Shown: positions 36,754 through 45,604 of the stretch, one piece after another
How positions within the stretch are numbered: the stretch's first letter is position 1
Layout of the letters: the number at the start of each line of letters is the position of its first letter
Origin: Desulfobulbaceae bacterium
Lineage (GTDB): Bacteria; Desulfobacterota; Desulfobulbia; Desulfobulbales; Desulfocapsaceae
Direction of reading: 5' to 3'
NCBI GenBank assembly: GCA_011390165.1
Contig: JAABSV010000003.1
Coordinates: 1-64,000, forward strand
Length of the DNA: 64,000 bases
Program-made: the position numbers and the translations under genes
The notes under the pieces: generated by a model
Databases searched by the model: none
The model's input: only the letters and a program-made list of their open reading frames with translations
Told to the model about the DNA's origin: nothing

Positions 36754-36919
36754 GTACCCGTTCACCAGCAGCCCATTTTCGCCCGGTCAGGCCCTCGCAT
36801 TGAGCAAACTGATAGAGCCAACTCCAGTCCGGCGCCTGCCTGAACGAACCTGGAGCGCTGGCCGAACGGCTACAGTCTCAGGGGTCTGCGGCCTTTTGCT
36901 GCTTACCGGTGAACAAGTA
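36754..36919 (+). repeat. Dispersed repeat, complete copy 3
   Basis: A 166-bp copy that begins 2 bp after the stop codon of the sucrose-phosphate synthase gene and ends 15 bp before the stop codon of the convergent sucrose synthase gene. Left arm: GTACCCGTTCACCAGCAG; right arm read on the other strand: GTTCACCGGTAAGCAGCA. It fills the space between the two gene ends, where a bidirectional terminator might otherwise be expected. Confidence 0.82.
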
Positions 36920-36934
36920 GGTCTGCGCCACCGC

Positions 36935-39304
36935 TTACCGTTGCGGCACCAGGGCCGCCCGCTGTTTGAACTGGAGATGGTAGAACATCTCCAGGTAGCG
37001 GCTGGTTTCCTGCCGTTCGAGGTTGGTGGCAAATTTCCAGAAGCCGTAGAGACAGGTGAGGCTGAGAAGACGTTTGGCGTACCTGCTCCAGGTGTAGCGG
37101 GCCTGGATACGGGCCACGGCGCCGGTTGAGAGCTGCTGCCAGAGGTCCGGGTCTTCATGGCAGCGGTGGAAGAAGTCGGCGATCCGGTCGGCGGCGACTA
37201 TCCCCTGGTTGGGGTTGATGTGAAAGCCGGAGACCCCATCTTCAATAATCTCCAAGGGGCCACCGTAACAGGTAGCGAAGGTCGGCAGACCGCTGGCCAT
37301 CGCCTCGACCACGGTGAGACCGAAGGCCTCGAAAAAGGCGGGCTGGACGAAGGCCCCCCGGCTGTCGGCAATGGCCCGGTACAGTTCGCCGCTCAACCGT
37401 TTATCCAGCCGCCGGCCGATCCAGCGGACCTCTCCGTCCAGCTGATACTGGTCAAAGAGATGGTGGATCAGCTCGATCTGCGCCCGTTCCTCGCTGTCGG
37501 CGGAGTCGTGGGGGTGGATGGTGCCGCCGATGATCAGCAGATTGGCCAGCTTGCGCAGTTCCGGGTGCTCCCCGTACCAGCGGATCAGGCCGCTGAGGTT
37601 CTTGATATGGTCGAGACGGGCCATGGAAAAGAGGAGAGGCCGTTCCGGTTCAGTGTAGCTTCCCCGGCTGGTACCGCCCAGGTCACCGTAAAAAAGCTCC
37701 TCAATCGTCCCGGCCAGGTCGCCGAAGCGGCGTTTCTCTTCGCTGTAGGGAAAGTAGATATCGGCGTCGGCACCGGGGGAGACGATATTGAACTTTGGAT
37801 CAAAGACGTCGATACCGTGGAGCACCCGCTGCAGGCCGGGCATGGTAAAGGTGTGGTAGCTTTCGTACTGGCCGATCACGTCCGCCGAGCCGGCGATCTC
37901 CTGAAAGGTGGAGGAGATGATGAAGTCGGAGGAGTTCATGGCGATCAGGTCGGCGGTGAACTGACAGGAAAAGTGGTACTGCTCCTCCATATCCTGCCAG
38001 TAGAGACTGGAGTAGAGGTATTTGGTCTTCTCCAGGGCGTGGGCGATGGTGCACTGGGTCACCCCGAGGCTCTGGGCGATCAGGTAGGCGGCGAGATTGC
38101 CGTCGGAATAGTTGCCGATCACCAGGTCCGGGCGGCGGCCAAGGCGGGCGACAATTGCCTCTTCCGCCTCACGGCTGAACCCTTCCAGGTAGGGCCAGAC
38201 TTCGAAGCGGGAGATCCATTGGTCGATCACCGTGCCATCGGCACGGCGGAAGGGGATTCTGACGATGGTCACATTGTCGGTACCGGCCACCGCCTCCTCC
38301 GGCTGGTCGCAGCTGGTCCCGCCGGCCTCCGGGATCAGCCGGGTGAGGATGATGATTCTCGGGGTGATGGCCAGGCCCTGACGGTGCAGCCGCTGCTGCA
38401 TTTCCCTCTCCAGGGCCCGCACCTGGTCGAGGATGTAGACTACCTGGCCACCGGTATCGGGCAAACCGAGGACCCCCTCCTGGCCGAAATAGCCGTGTGG
38501 CGAGAGAATGGCGATGTTGAAGATCATCGGCACCCGCTCGAGGAACTCCTCCAGGGTGCTGTGGTCGGGGGCCTCGAGGAGGTTGGCGAGCAGGCTCATG
38601 GTGCTGCGGATATCGGTGGTGGTCCGTCCCCACCCCGGTGCAAAGCCGAGAGACTGCAGGTGGCCGGCAAGGTCCGGCCACTCCAGTTTCGGCCCCTGCC
38701 GGGCGAGCCACTCCATCCCCTGGAGCAGGGCCTGGCGCAAACGCTCCACCGAGTTGATCTGCGGATTGATCATGAAGGTCTCGGCGCCGTAGCCGTGCAG
38801 GCTCAGAAAGGAGAGGAGCAGTTCACCGGCGCGGTCGTGGGCGAGACGGCTGGAGAAGTGGCGGTTGAGGAATTCGACGCCGCTGCCGATGCTTCGGCTC
38901 TGGCTCATCTTGGGAAAGGACCGCTCGAAGGGGCCGAAATCAATTTCCAGTTGCCGTCGGCCCGGATCGTGGTTGATGATGCTCTCCTTGTGGGCGAGAA
39001 AGGTGCTGGCGTTGATCTGCCGCAGTTTCTGGCTGGGAAAGTCGTAGTGGTAGTAGAGCCACTGCGCCACCCGTGGGCGGACGACCAGGAAGAGGCCGGC
39101 CTCGGTTATCGCCGCTTCCTGGCACTTTTGGATTGCCTCGGTCAGAGGCTGAGTGCCAAGTTCGTGGCGGGTAGCAAACTCCTGCCAGGTGTCCCATAGC
39201 TCGCTGCCGAGGAAGAGGGACTTGCCGGTGTCACGGAAATGGCAGAAGAGGCGGTCGAGCAGATCCTGGTCCGTTGTCCGGAAAAATTCGTTGGTTGCAG
39301 GCAT
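36935..39304 (-). CDS. Sucrose synthase
   Basis: Sucrose synthase reversibly converts sucrose and NDP to NDP-glucose and fructose. The 789-residue length and two-part structure fit the family: an N-terminal regulatory region (residues 1-260) and a GT4 catalytic region with [63 protein letters not shown] and [25 protein letters not shown]. All nucleotide-sugar contact motifs seem present. The ATG at 39304 is chosen because GGAG precedes it and homology begins there; the upstream open frame lacks coding character. Together with the convergent synthase it allows both formation and use of sucrose, for osmoprotection or carbon storage. Confidence 0.93.
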   Translation of the reverse strand: MPATNEFFRTTDQDLLDRLFCHFRDTGKSLFLGSELWDTWQEFATRHELGTQPLTEAIQKCQEAAITEAGLFLVVRPRVAQWLYYHYDFPSQKLRQINASTFLAHKESIINHDPGRRQLEIDFGPFERSFPKMSQSRSIGSGVEFLNRHFSSRLAHDRAGELLLSFLSLHGYGAETFMINPQINSVERLRQALLQGMEWLARQGPKLEWPDLAGHLQSLGFAPGWGRTTTDIRSTMSLLANLLEAPDHSTLEEFLERVPMIFNIAILSPHGYFGQEGVLGLPDTGGQVVYILDQVRALEREMQQRLHRQGLAITPRIIILTRLIPEAGGTSCDQPEEAVAGTDNVTIVRIPFRRADGTVIDQWISRFEVWPYLEGFSREAEEAIVARLGRRPDLVIGNYSDGNLAAYLIAQSLGVTQCTIAHALEKTKYLYSSLYWQDMEEQYHFSCQFTADLIAMNSSDFIISSTFQEIAGSADVIGQYESYHTFTMPGLQRVLHGIDVFDPKFNIVSPGADADIYFPYSEEKRRFGDLAGTIEELFYGDLGGTSRGSYTEPERPLLFSMARLDHIKNLSGLIRWYGEHPELRKLANLLIIGGTIHPHDSADSEERAQIELIHHLFDQYQLDGEVRWIGRRLDKRLSGELYRAIADSRGAFVQPAFFEAFGLTVVEAMASGLPTFATCYGGPLEIIEDGVSGFHINPNQGIVAADRIADFFHRCHEDPDLWQQLSTGAVARIQARYTWSRYAKRLLSLTCLYGFWKFATNLERQETSRYLEMFYHLQFKQRAALVPQR

Positions 39305-39473
39305 GATATTCTCCAAGTTTGGTGAAAATGTTTCCGGCCAGTATACTTGTTCTTGGCTCTTCTGGCAAATCGATGGGATTTTCCTTCTCTCTCCCCTTTT
39401 CCCGAGGGGGATGTAATGCGCCCTCCCGGCTCGGGGCAAAAGGGGCGATAAAAGGTAGCCTAAAAGATAGCCT

Positions 39474-40280
39474 ATGACCTCAACTGTGCAGTTTTTCCTG
39501 CTCGCTCTTCTTCTCTATCTCTTGCTGCTCCTGGTGCTCTACTGGCGGCAGGAATCTCTGCTCTTTTTTCCGCCGGCGGCCCGGCATGAGGGAGAGGGTG
39601 GCCCTGGGGTGGTAGAGTACCGGCTGGACCGCGGTGATGCGGTGTTGCGCGGCTGGTTGGTCAATCCGGCCTATGCCCGGGAGAAACTGCTGGTCTACTA
39701 TGGAGGGAATGCCGAGGACATCTTTTTCAACATCGACGAGTTCAGCGACATTCAGGCGGCCTCGCTCTTTGTGCCCTACCGGGGGTATGGACCGAGCAGC
39801 GGCCGGCCCGGCGAGGCGGCACTGATTGCCGATGCGCTGGCGGTTCTGGACGAGGTGCGGGGGCGCTACCAACCCCGGCAGACCTTCCTCTTCGGCCGAA
39901 GCCTCGGTTCCGGGGTGGCCTGTGCGGTTGCCGCGGCCCGGGAGGTGAGCGGCGCGGTGCTGATAACCCCCTTTGATTCGGTGGAAAACCTGGCCAGGCG
40001 CAGCTACCCGTGGCTGCCGGTGCGATTGCTGCTCCGGCACCGTTTCGCCTCCATTGAACGTCTCCCCCACATCACCTGTCCACTGCTGGTGGTGTATGGC
40101 GGCCAGGACCGGGTCGTCCCCCCCCGGTACAGCGAAAACCTGCTCCGCCACATCGTCGGCGACCGGGAGGTGCTCTTTCTCCCCCGGGCCGACCATGCTA
40201 CCATCGATCTCTTTCCGGAGTACTGGCAGACGGTTCTGGCCTTTATCAACCGGCAGTCCGATGCTGCCGAATCGCCCTGA
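39474..40280 (+). CDS. Membrane-anchored alpha/beta hydrolase (ABHD13/Bem46-like)
   Basis: The 268-residue protein has one N-terminal membrane helix (residues about 5-22) followed by an alpha/beta hydrolase domain. The catalytic triad is visible: Ser in FGRSLGSG, Asp in [12 protein letters not shown] and His in [12 protein letters not shown]. It matches the ABHD13/Bem46 group of serine hydrolases, whose bacterial substrates are unknown. It lies 169 bp from the divergent sucrose synthase gene. Confidence 0.85.
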   Translation: MTSTVQFFLLALLLYLLLLLVLYWRQESLLFFPPAARHEGEGGPGVVEYRLDRGDAVLRGWLVNPAYAREKLLVYYGGNAEDIFFNIDEFSDIQAASLFVPYRGYGPSSGRPGEAALIADALAVLDEVRGRYQPRQTFLFGRSLGSGVACAVAAAREVSGAVLITPFDSVENLARRSYPWLPVRLLLRHRFASIERLPHITCPLLVVYGGQDRVVPPRYSENLLRHIVGDREVLFLPRADHATIDLFPEYWQTVLAFINRQSDAAESP

Positions 40281-40298
40281 ACGGTTCCAGGTGGGGGA

Positions 40299-40709
40299 TC
40301 AGCAGTGGCAGTCGCGGTTGATCTTCTTTTTTTGCCCCTCGCTGTCCACCGCCACATAGGTAAAGGCGGCGGTGGTTACCTGACATTCGCCGGAGGGCTG
40401 TCCGGAATGGTCCAGGGCCGGTTTCACCCACACCTCGAGGTTGATCCGTAGAGAGGTGGTGCCGATCCGCACCACTTCGCCGTAGCAGCAGACCACATCG
40501 CCGACATGGACCGGTTTGATGAACTTAAAAGAGTCGACGGCGACGGTCACCACCCGGCTGCAGGTACTTTCCCGGGCGAGAATACCGCCGGCGATGTCCA
40601 TCTGGGACATGATCCAGCCGCCAAAAATATCACCGGTCGGGTTGGTGTCGGCCGGCATGGCCAGGGTGCGGAGAACAAGTCGGCCCCGTGGTTGCCCGCT
40701 TTCCTGCAT
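40299..40709 (-). CDS. Acyl-CoA thioesterase, YciA-like hotdog protein
   Basis: The 136-residue protein has the hotdog fold of YciA-type acyl-CoA thioesterases, with the signature PADTNPTGDIFGGWIMSQMDIAGG (residues about 20-43), in which the Asp following the Gly-rich turn is catalytic. It would hydrolyse short to medium acyl-CoAs and release free CoA. The ATG at 40709 follows a GGGAG site; a longer open frame upstream is not supported. It converges with the hydrolase gene at 18 bp. A complete repeat copy lies about 100 bp upstream. Confidence 0.88.
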   Translation of the reverse strand: MQESGQPRGRLVLRTLAMPADTNPTGDIFGGWIMSQMDIAGGILARESTCSRVVTVAVDSFKFIKPVHVGDVVCCYGEVVRIGTTSLRINLEVWVKPALDHSGQPSGECQVTTAAFTYVAVDSEGQKKKINRDCHC

Positions 40710-40803
40710 TGTAGTCTCTCCCTTGGGTCTTCCATATTTGACCGGCAGCCCTTCCCCTCGACCTTTGTCTATACCGGCAGGGTGCACATATTTCAAATAA
40801 AAA

Positions 40804-40973
40804 GGTACCTGTTCACCAACACCCCATTTTCACCCGGTGAGGCCACCGCACAGAGCATACTCAAAAAGCCAACTTGAGCTCGCTGGCCAGCCTGAACGAA
40901 CCTGGAGCACTGGCTGAACGGCTACAGGTCACGGGTTCCGTAATCTTTTGCTGCCTGCTGGTGAACGATTACC
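40804..40973 (+). repeat. Dispersed repeat, complete copy 4
   Basis: A 170-bp copy with the clearest ends: GGTACCTGTTCACCAACA at the left and GGTGAACGATTACC at the right, forming imperfect terminal inverted repeats. Internal blocks shared with the other copies include CACCCCATTTTCACCCGG, GAACCTGGAGCACTGG and TCTTTTGCTGCC. It occupies much of the 390-bp gap between the thioesterase and PilZ genes. Confidence 0.83.
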
Positions 40974-40997
40974 TTAAAGGGAGGCTCCGGAGAGTGC

Positions 40998-41025
40998 TTG
41001 AATTTTCATCCGATCCGGCTATAGT
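40998..41025 (+). promoter_or_regulatory. Candidate sigma-70 promoter of the PilZ gene
   Basis: TTGAAT (40998-41003) and TATAGT (41020-41025) are separated by 16 bp, matching the consensus at 4 and 5 of 6 positions. They are located 75 bp before the PilZ gene start and directly beyond a complete repeat copy. Confidence 0.5.
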
Positions 41026-41099
41026 TGGGTTGGTCGGGCAGTGGCGGTGCGGCGGCTGGCGAGGGGTGCTGGTGGTGGTGGCGAATCTGGAGGGTGGAG

Positions 41100-41459
41100 A
41101 TGGAGAAGAGACGGTTCAGTCGGGTGAGCTTTTCGGTGCGGGCGAAACTGCTTGTCGACGGCAAAGAGTACGCCGTCGACTGTCTGGTCAATCTCAGTGT
41201 CGGCGGTTGTCTGCTCGAGGTTGCTGCCCCTGGCATCGTTGCCGACACTGACTGCACCTTGACCCTGCTGCTTCCCTGGATGGCCCCGGGAGTGGAGATT
41301 TTCGGCCGGGTGCGGCGAGTCGGCGAGGGTGAGCTGAGCATCCAGTTTACCAGGATTGAACCGGAAAATCTCTTTCACCTGCAAAACATCGTCCGCTATA
41401 ACGCGCCCGACCCGGATCAGATCGAAGAGGAGATTCAGGCCCGACGAGGCCTGCTCTGA
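41100..41459 (+). CDS. PilZ-domain c-di-GMP-binding protein
   Basis: The 119-residue protein is a lone PilZ domain. The N-terminal EKRRFSRV supplies the RxxxR motif and VNLSVGGCLLE the (D/N)xSxxG motif, both needed to bind c-di-GMP. Such small proteins are effectors that change motility, exopolysaccharide or envelope functions. A GGAGGGTGGAG stretch precedes the ATG at 41100. The next gene, a membrane protein with a cytochrome-b-like fold, follows 28 bp later and is probably in the same operon. Confidence 0.87.
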   Translation: MEKRRFSRVSFSVRAKLLVDGKEYAVDCLVNLSVGGCLLEVAAPGIVADTDCTLTLLLPWMAPGVEIFGRVRRVGEGELSIQFTRIEPENLFHLQNIVRYNAPDPDQIEEEIQARRGLL

Positions 41460-41487
41460 AGGGAAGCTCCAGCCGAGGAGGATCTGT

Positions 41488-42147
41488 ATGGCAAAAGGGG
41501 ATACAAGGGGTAAGGGGAGCGCGGCCGGCCTTGTCCGCCTGCTTCCCCTGCTCGTGCCGGCAGGGCTGCTGGTCGCCACGCTTGCCGTCCCCTTTGTCTA
41601 CGAAACCCAGACCCTCTGGTACAAGAGCGGCAGCGACAAAACCCTCCTCCGCCTCGGCCAGTTGGTCGGCCTGCTTGCTGTATATTTGCTCTTTCTCCAG
41701 CTTCTCCTCGGCGCCAGGGTGCCGCCTCTGGCCAGTCTTTACGGGACCGCCACGCTGCTCCGTCTGCACCAGCGCAACGGCCTTTTCCTTGCCCTTCTGG
41801 CCATCAGCCACGCCACCCTGATCCTCCTTGCCGAGGGGCTTCTCCCCCCCTTGGCGTGGAAATTCTGGCCGGAACTGGTCGGTGTCTTCCTGCTGGCAAT
41901 CCTGCTGCTGACCGTTCTCCTCTCCCGCTTTCGCGAACAGCTCCGCCTGCCCTATCGTCCCTGGCGAGTTTTTCATCGCGGCGTGGGTTGGCTGGCTCTG
42001 CCGCTGGCGACGGTGCATGTGCTCTTTGTCAGCGAGTCCTTTGCCGCCGGCCTGCCCCGGTACCTTCTCCTGCTCCTGGCGGCGGGGGTGGCCGTTTGGC
42101 TGCTTGCCGCTCGCCTGACCCTCCGCAGGGGTGGCACCGCAAGCTAG
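41488..42147 (+). CDS. Ferric-reductase-like heme membrane protein
   Basis: The 219-residue protein has six membrane helices of the ferric-reductase-like (MsrQ/cytochrome b561-like) type. Candidate heme ligands are His residues in LHQRNGLFLALLAISHA, FHRGVGWLALPL and TVHVLFV. It would pass electrons across the inner membrane, possibly to a periplasmic partner. MsrQ itself works with MsrP, which is not present here. GAGGAG lies 7 bases before the ATG. It follows the PilZ gene closely and precedes the YceI gene by 122 bp. Confidence 0.78.
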   Translation: MAKGDTRGKGSAAGLVRLLPLLVPAGLLVATLAVPFVYETQTLWYKSGSDKTLLRLGQLVGLLAVYLLFLQLLLGARVPPLASLYGTATLLRLHQRNGLFLALLAISHATLILLAEGLLPPLAWKFWPELVGVFLLAILLLTVLLSRFREQLRLPYRPWRVFHRGVGWLALPLATVHVLFVSESFAAGLPRYLLLLLAAGVAVWLLAARLTLRRGGTAS

Positions 42148-42269
42148 CCCTGCTTGCTTTTTCCTCAGGCCGTACCCATTGTCTTCCCAGCCCCTTGCGG
42201 CGGGAGGGATCTTTCACCCGCCCTGTCCATCCATCAACCGTTGTTACCGGTTTTATTCAGGAGGCCGAA

Positions 42270-42866
42270 ATGAAACGAACAGCAGTAACGCTGACTATCC
42301 TGCTGGTGTTGTGCTCCGCCAGCAGTGCCCTGTCTGCGGAGGTTCGCAGCTGGGAACTGGACAAGGCCCACACCAACTTCTACTTCACTATCGACCATAT
42401 CTTCTCCAAGGTCCGTGGTCAGTTCAACGACTATTCCGGAGAGGTTCTCTTTGATCCGGAGAACCTGGCGGCAAGCAGATTCTCGTTTGCCATCAAGACC
42501 GCCTCGGTGGATACGGGTATCGCCAAGCGCGACAAGCACCTGCAGTCCGCCGACTTTTTTGATGCCGGTGCCTATCCCCTGATGACCTTTGTCTCCGAGA
42601 AGATCATCCCTCTCGGAGAAAACCGCTACCAGGTGGCGGGCAAATTCACCGTCAAGGGAGTCGCTTACGACCTGCAGCTGCCCATGACCCTGGTGGGGAT
42701 CAAGGCCCACCCGGCGGTGCAGGGGCAGGATGTGATCGGCTTCAACGGGACACTGACCATCGACCGGCTTGCCTACAAGGTCGGTGGCGGCAAGTTTTTT
42801 GACATGGGTGTAGTCGGCCGGGAGGTGGAGATTCTGGTCAGCCTGGAGGCCCTGACGGAGAAGTAG
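42270..42866 (+). CDS. YceI-family periplasmic lipid-binding protein
   Basis: The 198-residue protein has a signal peptide (cleavage near LSAEV, residue about 24) and a YceI lipocalin-like domain: WELDKAHTNFYFTIDHIFSKVRGQF, VDTGIAKRDKHLQSADFFDAGAYPLMTFVSE and the GFNGTLTIDRLAYKVG end. YceI proteins bind isoprenoids such as polyprenyl quinone-like lipids. The pairing with a heme membrane protein resembles the YceI-YceJ (cytochrome b561) pairing of other bacteria. An AGGAGG site precedes the ATG at 42270. Confidence 0.92.
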   Translation: MKRTAVTLTILLVLCSASSALSAEVRSWELDKAHTNFYFTIDHIFSKVRGQFNDYSGEVLFDPENLAASRFSFAIKTASVDTGIAKRDKHLQSADFFDAGAYPLMTFVSEKIIPLGENRYQVAGKFTVKGVAYDLQLPMTLVGIKAHPAVQGQDVIGFNGTLTIDRLAYKVGGGKFFDMGVVGREVEILVSLEALTEK

Positions 42867-43136
42867 TCCTTTCCACGCACATAATGCCGTTGAATGTCCT
42901 GGATATCTCCGAGTGTCCGGGAGGGGGCGGGAGTGCCCAGAGAAGAAGCGTCTGGAATGACCGGGAAGAGCCCGGGAAGAGCCTGGAACAGCACGGAACG
43001 GCCCGATGCGGGATGTCGGGCGGCCGGGATGGCCAGATTGGCGGCCGGCTAACAGTTGATGAGCAACACTGGACAACACTTACGGCCGGCAACGTGTAAA
43101 CCAGTAATTCAGTAACCTGATAAAGGAGGTTTTGTC

Positions 43137-43358
43137 ATGGCATATACCTGTTCAACCTGTGGGGTTGTCGCCGAAGATCCCGGACATCTCTGTAACCCGA
43201 GTCTGGAAAAAATGAGTTGTTCGCACTGCGGTGACGCGGATGTGCCGGTTCATCACGTCTGCCGGGGGATGCTCGCCGAGGCCAAATATTCCTGCGGTTC
43301 CTGCGGTCGGGTGGCCGACGATGAAGGCTCCCTTTGCCGGCCGCTGAAAATTGACTGA
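43137..43358 (+). CDS. Small zinc-ribbon protein with internal duplication
   Basis: A 73-residue protein with ten cysteines. Two similar units, at residues 3-21 and 51-69, both follow the pattern C-x-x-C-G-x-V-A-x-D-x-G-x-L-C-x-P. Between them lies a third CxxC (28 and 31) followed by His39, His40 and Cys42. It could bind two or three zinc ions or Fe-S centres. An excellent AAAGGAGG site precedes the ATG, so it is certainly translated. It has no neighbour in its operon and no recognised function. Confidence 0.75.
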   Translation: MAYTCSTCGVVAEDPGHLCNPSLEKMSCSHCGDADVPVHHVCRGMLAEAKYSCGSCGRVADDEGSLCRPLKID

Positions 43359-43393
43359 GGCGGCCGGCCTCTCTCCCCAAGCCACGCTCTGCC

Positions 43394-43410
43394 GGGAGTG
43401 GTCCACTCCC
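43394..43410. other. Perfect 17-bp palindrome
   Basis: GGGAGTGG-T-CCACTCCC is a perfect 8-bp inverted repeat around one base, 35 bp after the zinc-ribbon gene. No T-run follows, so a protein-binding site or mRNA hairpin is as likely as a terminator. Confidence 0.4.
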
Positions 43411-43478
43411 CCCGGGATCAATAATCGATCCTGGGCTGCGCTTCGATACCGCGGTGGCAGGCGTGTTTTACGTACCCC

Positions 43479-43613
43479 CCCCTTCATAAACTGGGCAATA
43501 GTGGTTCGCAGGCCGTGGCCGCAGCCGCTCAGGGTAATGCCGAGGGCGGCGGTGGTTTTTCCCTTGCCGTCACCGGTTATGACCACCACCAGGCCCTGAC
43601 GTTTTTCCGGCAG
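43479..43613 (-). pseudogene. Remnant of a cob(I)yrinic acid adenosyltransferase (CobO/BtuR) gene
   Basis: The minus-strand frame reads LPEKRQGL and then MVVITGDGKGKTTAALG and CGHGLRTTIAQFMKG. This is the N-terminal P-loop region of CobO/BtuR, which adenosylates corrinoids. The match stops abruptly after MKGG, and the frame continues into sequence without CobO features. The normal protein is about 170-200 residues, so only about a quarter is left. Upstream the frame has no ATG and soon meets a stop. It lies on the same strand as folA and downstream of it. Confidence 0.65.
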
Positions 43614-43744
43614 ATAGCAGGAGATGGGGATCTGCTCAGAAAAGGGCTCCGAGGGGTGGCCGGAGGCATTTTTAGCGGCCGGCTTTGCAGTGGGCGTGGG
43701 CCTGCAGAGTGTTCGATGCGGTGCTGTTCAGCGACTATGCTGTT

Positions 43745-44233
43745 CTACGGTTGCTGCTCCCCGCGCCGCTGGTACGTGACAACGGTGAACGGTTGCTCTC
43801 CCTCGTGGTGCACCCGGGAAACCTCGGCAAAGATCTCCGTGGAAAATTCGGGAAAGAAGACATCACCGGCCACCTCCCCATCAATAAGGGTGAGGATAAT
43901 GCCGGTGGCGATTGTCATGGTCTGGGCAAAAATCTGCGCACCACCGATGATGAATACCTTGTTGCTGCCGGCGCAGAGTTGCAGCGCCTCGCTGAGGGAG
44001 TGTACCCTTTCTCCCCCCCGGGGGGTGAAGTCGGGGTTGCGGCTGAGGACGATATGTCGCCGGCCGGGCAGGAGCCCGGGCAGGGCCTCGAAGGTTCGCC
44101 GTCCCATCACCATCGGGTAGCCCATGGTGGTTTCTTTGAACAGGCGTAACTCGGCCGGGATATGCCAGGGCAGGCGGTTTTCCCGGCCAATCACCCGGTT
44201 TGCGGCCATGGCCGCGATGAGGAGTATTTCCAT
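43745..44233 (-). CDS. folA: Dihydrofolate reductase
   Basis: The 162-residue protein matches dihydrofolate reductase, which makes tetrahydrofolate with NADPH. Visible features are IAAMAANRVIGRENRLPWHIPAELRLFKETT, with the active-site Trp, Pro and acidic region, MVMGRRTFEALPG for NADPH binding, VLSRN and the FIIGGAQIFAQTM glycine-pair region. Length is as expected. It is transcribed alone on the minus strand, with the cobO remnant downstream. Confidence 0.96.
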   Translation of the reverse strand: MEILLIAAMAANRVIGRENRLPWHIPAELRLFKETTMGYPMVMGRRTFEALPGLLPGRRHIVLSRNPDFTPRGGERVHSLSEALQLCAGSNKVFIIGGAQIFAQTMTIATGIILTLIDGEVAGDVFFPEFSTEIFAEVSRVHHEGEQPFTVVTYQRRGEQQP

Positions 44234-44534
44234 GGCGTCCTCCGCCCTTTTCTGTGTGGTCTCTTTTCCCTCTGGGGTCGCCTCAGATGGTATTTTCGGT
44301 TGTTTTTCGTTGAAGTTGCATTTAATACTAGGGCCTCATGGCGGCAGGTCGAGGGTATAATACGGGAGTTCGTCGCTTTCTACAAACCTTTTCCTTCCCC
44401 CCTCTCAGTTGTCCGACCCCCGCGGCGGTGGCTGCCGCGATGTGCTGCCCGCCGTCTATGGGCGGGTGTCCACCGGCCGAAAGCGGGGAGGAAGGTGTCT
44501 CTCCGGGTGAGGCAAAACCAGTTGGGAGTAGAGG
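44234..44534. other. Divergent intergenic region
   Basis: The 301-bp gap between folA and the zinc-ribbon membrane protein gene contains an A/T-richer part (about 44290-44365) with a TATAAT box at 44356-44361 on the plus strand, but no matching -35 box was found. No repeat copy, RNA gene or supported open frame is seen. Confidence 0.4.
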
Positions 44535-45545
44535 ATGAAAATAGCGTGTCAGCTCTGTGGGGTGGAAGGGTCGGTGGCCGACGCTTATCTTGGCCGCAGG
44601 GTTCGTTGTCCGAAGTGCGGTGGGATGTTTGTCGCCCAGCCGGTGGTCGAGTCTGTCGATGCCGGCCCTCAAGAACCGGATGAGAGCCGGCCGCTGGAAG
44701 GGGAGGGGCAAATACATACGGCGGTGGTGGATTTGCCGCCGGCAATACCGGCGGCAGCCATAGCTGACGAGGCCGGGGCGGCAGAACAACCACCGGCAGT
44801 GCCGGACCGGCCAGCCGGCGAAGGAAGGCCTGCCGGCGAGGAAGCGGCGGACCCGGCCGGTTTGGAGATTGGCCGACTCCTGGGTGAGGCGTGGCGGCGG
44901 ACCAGTGGCAGCAAGGGGGCGATCTGGGCGGGCAGCGCCATCTTCTATCTGGCCGTTCTTGTCCTGATGCTTTTCGGGGCCATCCTTCTGCCCACCGAGC
45001 TGCAACTGAAAGGGACGGCCGCCTTTTTGCTCAACACCGGTTGGCAGACTGCGGTGCAGGTGGTGGTCATGGTCTTTCTCGCCGGCCTGCTGCAGATCGG
45101 AGTGCGGCGGGCAGCCGGTCTGCCGGCCAGCTGGCGGCTGGTTTTTTCCGCCCTGCCCCAGTTCTGGCGGATTGCCGTGGCCACCGTGCTGCAGACGGTG
45201 CTGATCAGCGTCGGCTTTCTTCTCCTTGTCTTGCCGGGGATTTACCTCTCGGTCGGCTACGCCCTCACCCTGCCGCTGATCGTTGACCGCGGGCTCTCAC
45301 CCTGGCAAGCCATGGAGGCGTCGAGAAAGGCGATCCACCGGGTGTGGTGGCGGGTGGCCGGCCTGTTTCTTCTCGCCGGCCTCATCCTGACTCTTTCCAT
45401 GCTCCCTCTCGGACTCGGCTTGATCTGGACCTGGCCAATGGTTATCCTCCTCGCTGGTGTACTCTACCACCGGCTCTTCGGCACTCGGCCATCGGCCGGG
45501 CCATCGGCCGGTGACGGAGACCCCTCCGCATCTCCCTTATCCTGA
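44535..45545 (+). CDS. Zinc-ribbon membrane protein of unknown function
   Basis: The 336-residue protein starts with an MJ0042-like zinc ribbon (CQLCG at 5-9 and CPKCGGMF near 25), followed by an acidic Pro/Ala-rich linker (residues 40-115) and about six membrane helices. The membrane part resembles the DUF975/glycerophosphoryl-diester-membrane type domain found in many proteins of unknown role. It could bind protein or nucleic acid through the ribbon at the cytoplasmic face. It is upstream of nfeD and the SPFH gene in the same direction. Confidence 0.75.
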   Translation: MKIACQLCGVEGSVADAYLGRRVRCPKCGGMFVAQPVVESVDAGPQEPDESRPLEGEGQIHTAVVDLPPAIPAAAIADEAGAAEQPPAVPDRPAGEGRPAGEEAADPAGLEIGRLLGEAWRRTSGSKGAIWAGSAIFYLAVLVLMLFGAILLPTELQLKGTAAFLLNTGWQTAVQVVVMVFLAGLLQIGVRRAAGLPASWRLVFSALPQFWRIAVATVLQTVLISVGFLLLVLPGIYLSVGYALTLPLIVDRGLSPWQAMEASRKAIHRVWWRVAGLFLLAGLILTLSMLPLGLGLIWTWPMVILLAGVLYHRLFGTRPSAGPSAGDGDPSASPLS

Positions 45546-45604
45546 GAGAAGGGAGAAATCGATGAGGGGTATGCCAGTCTATCACACTTTCTGGAGAGAA
45601 GCAG

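Noticed and set aside
39305-39439. Longer sucrose synthase start
   Set aside because: The extra 45 residues do not resemble the family, and GGAG lies properly before the ATG at 39304.
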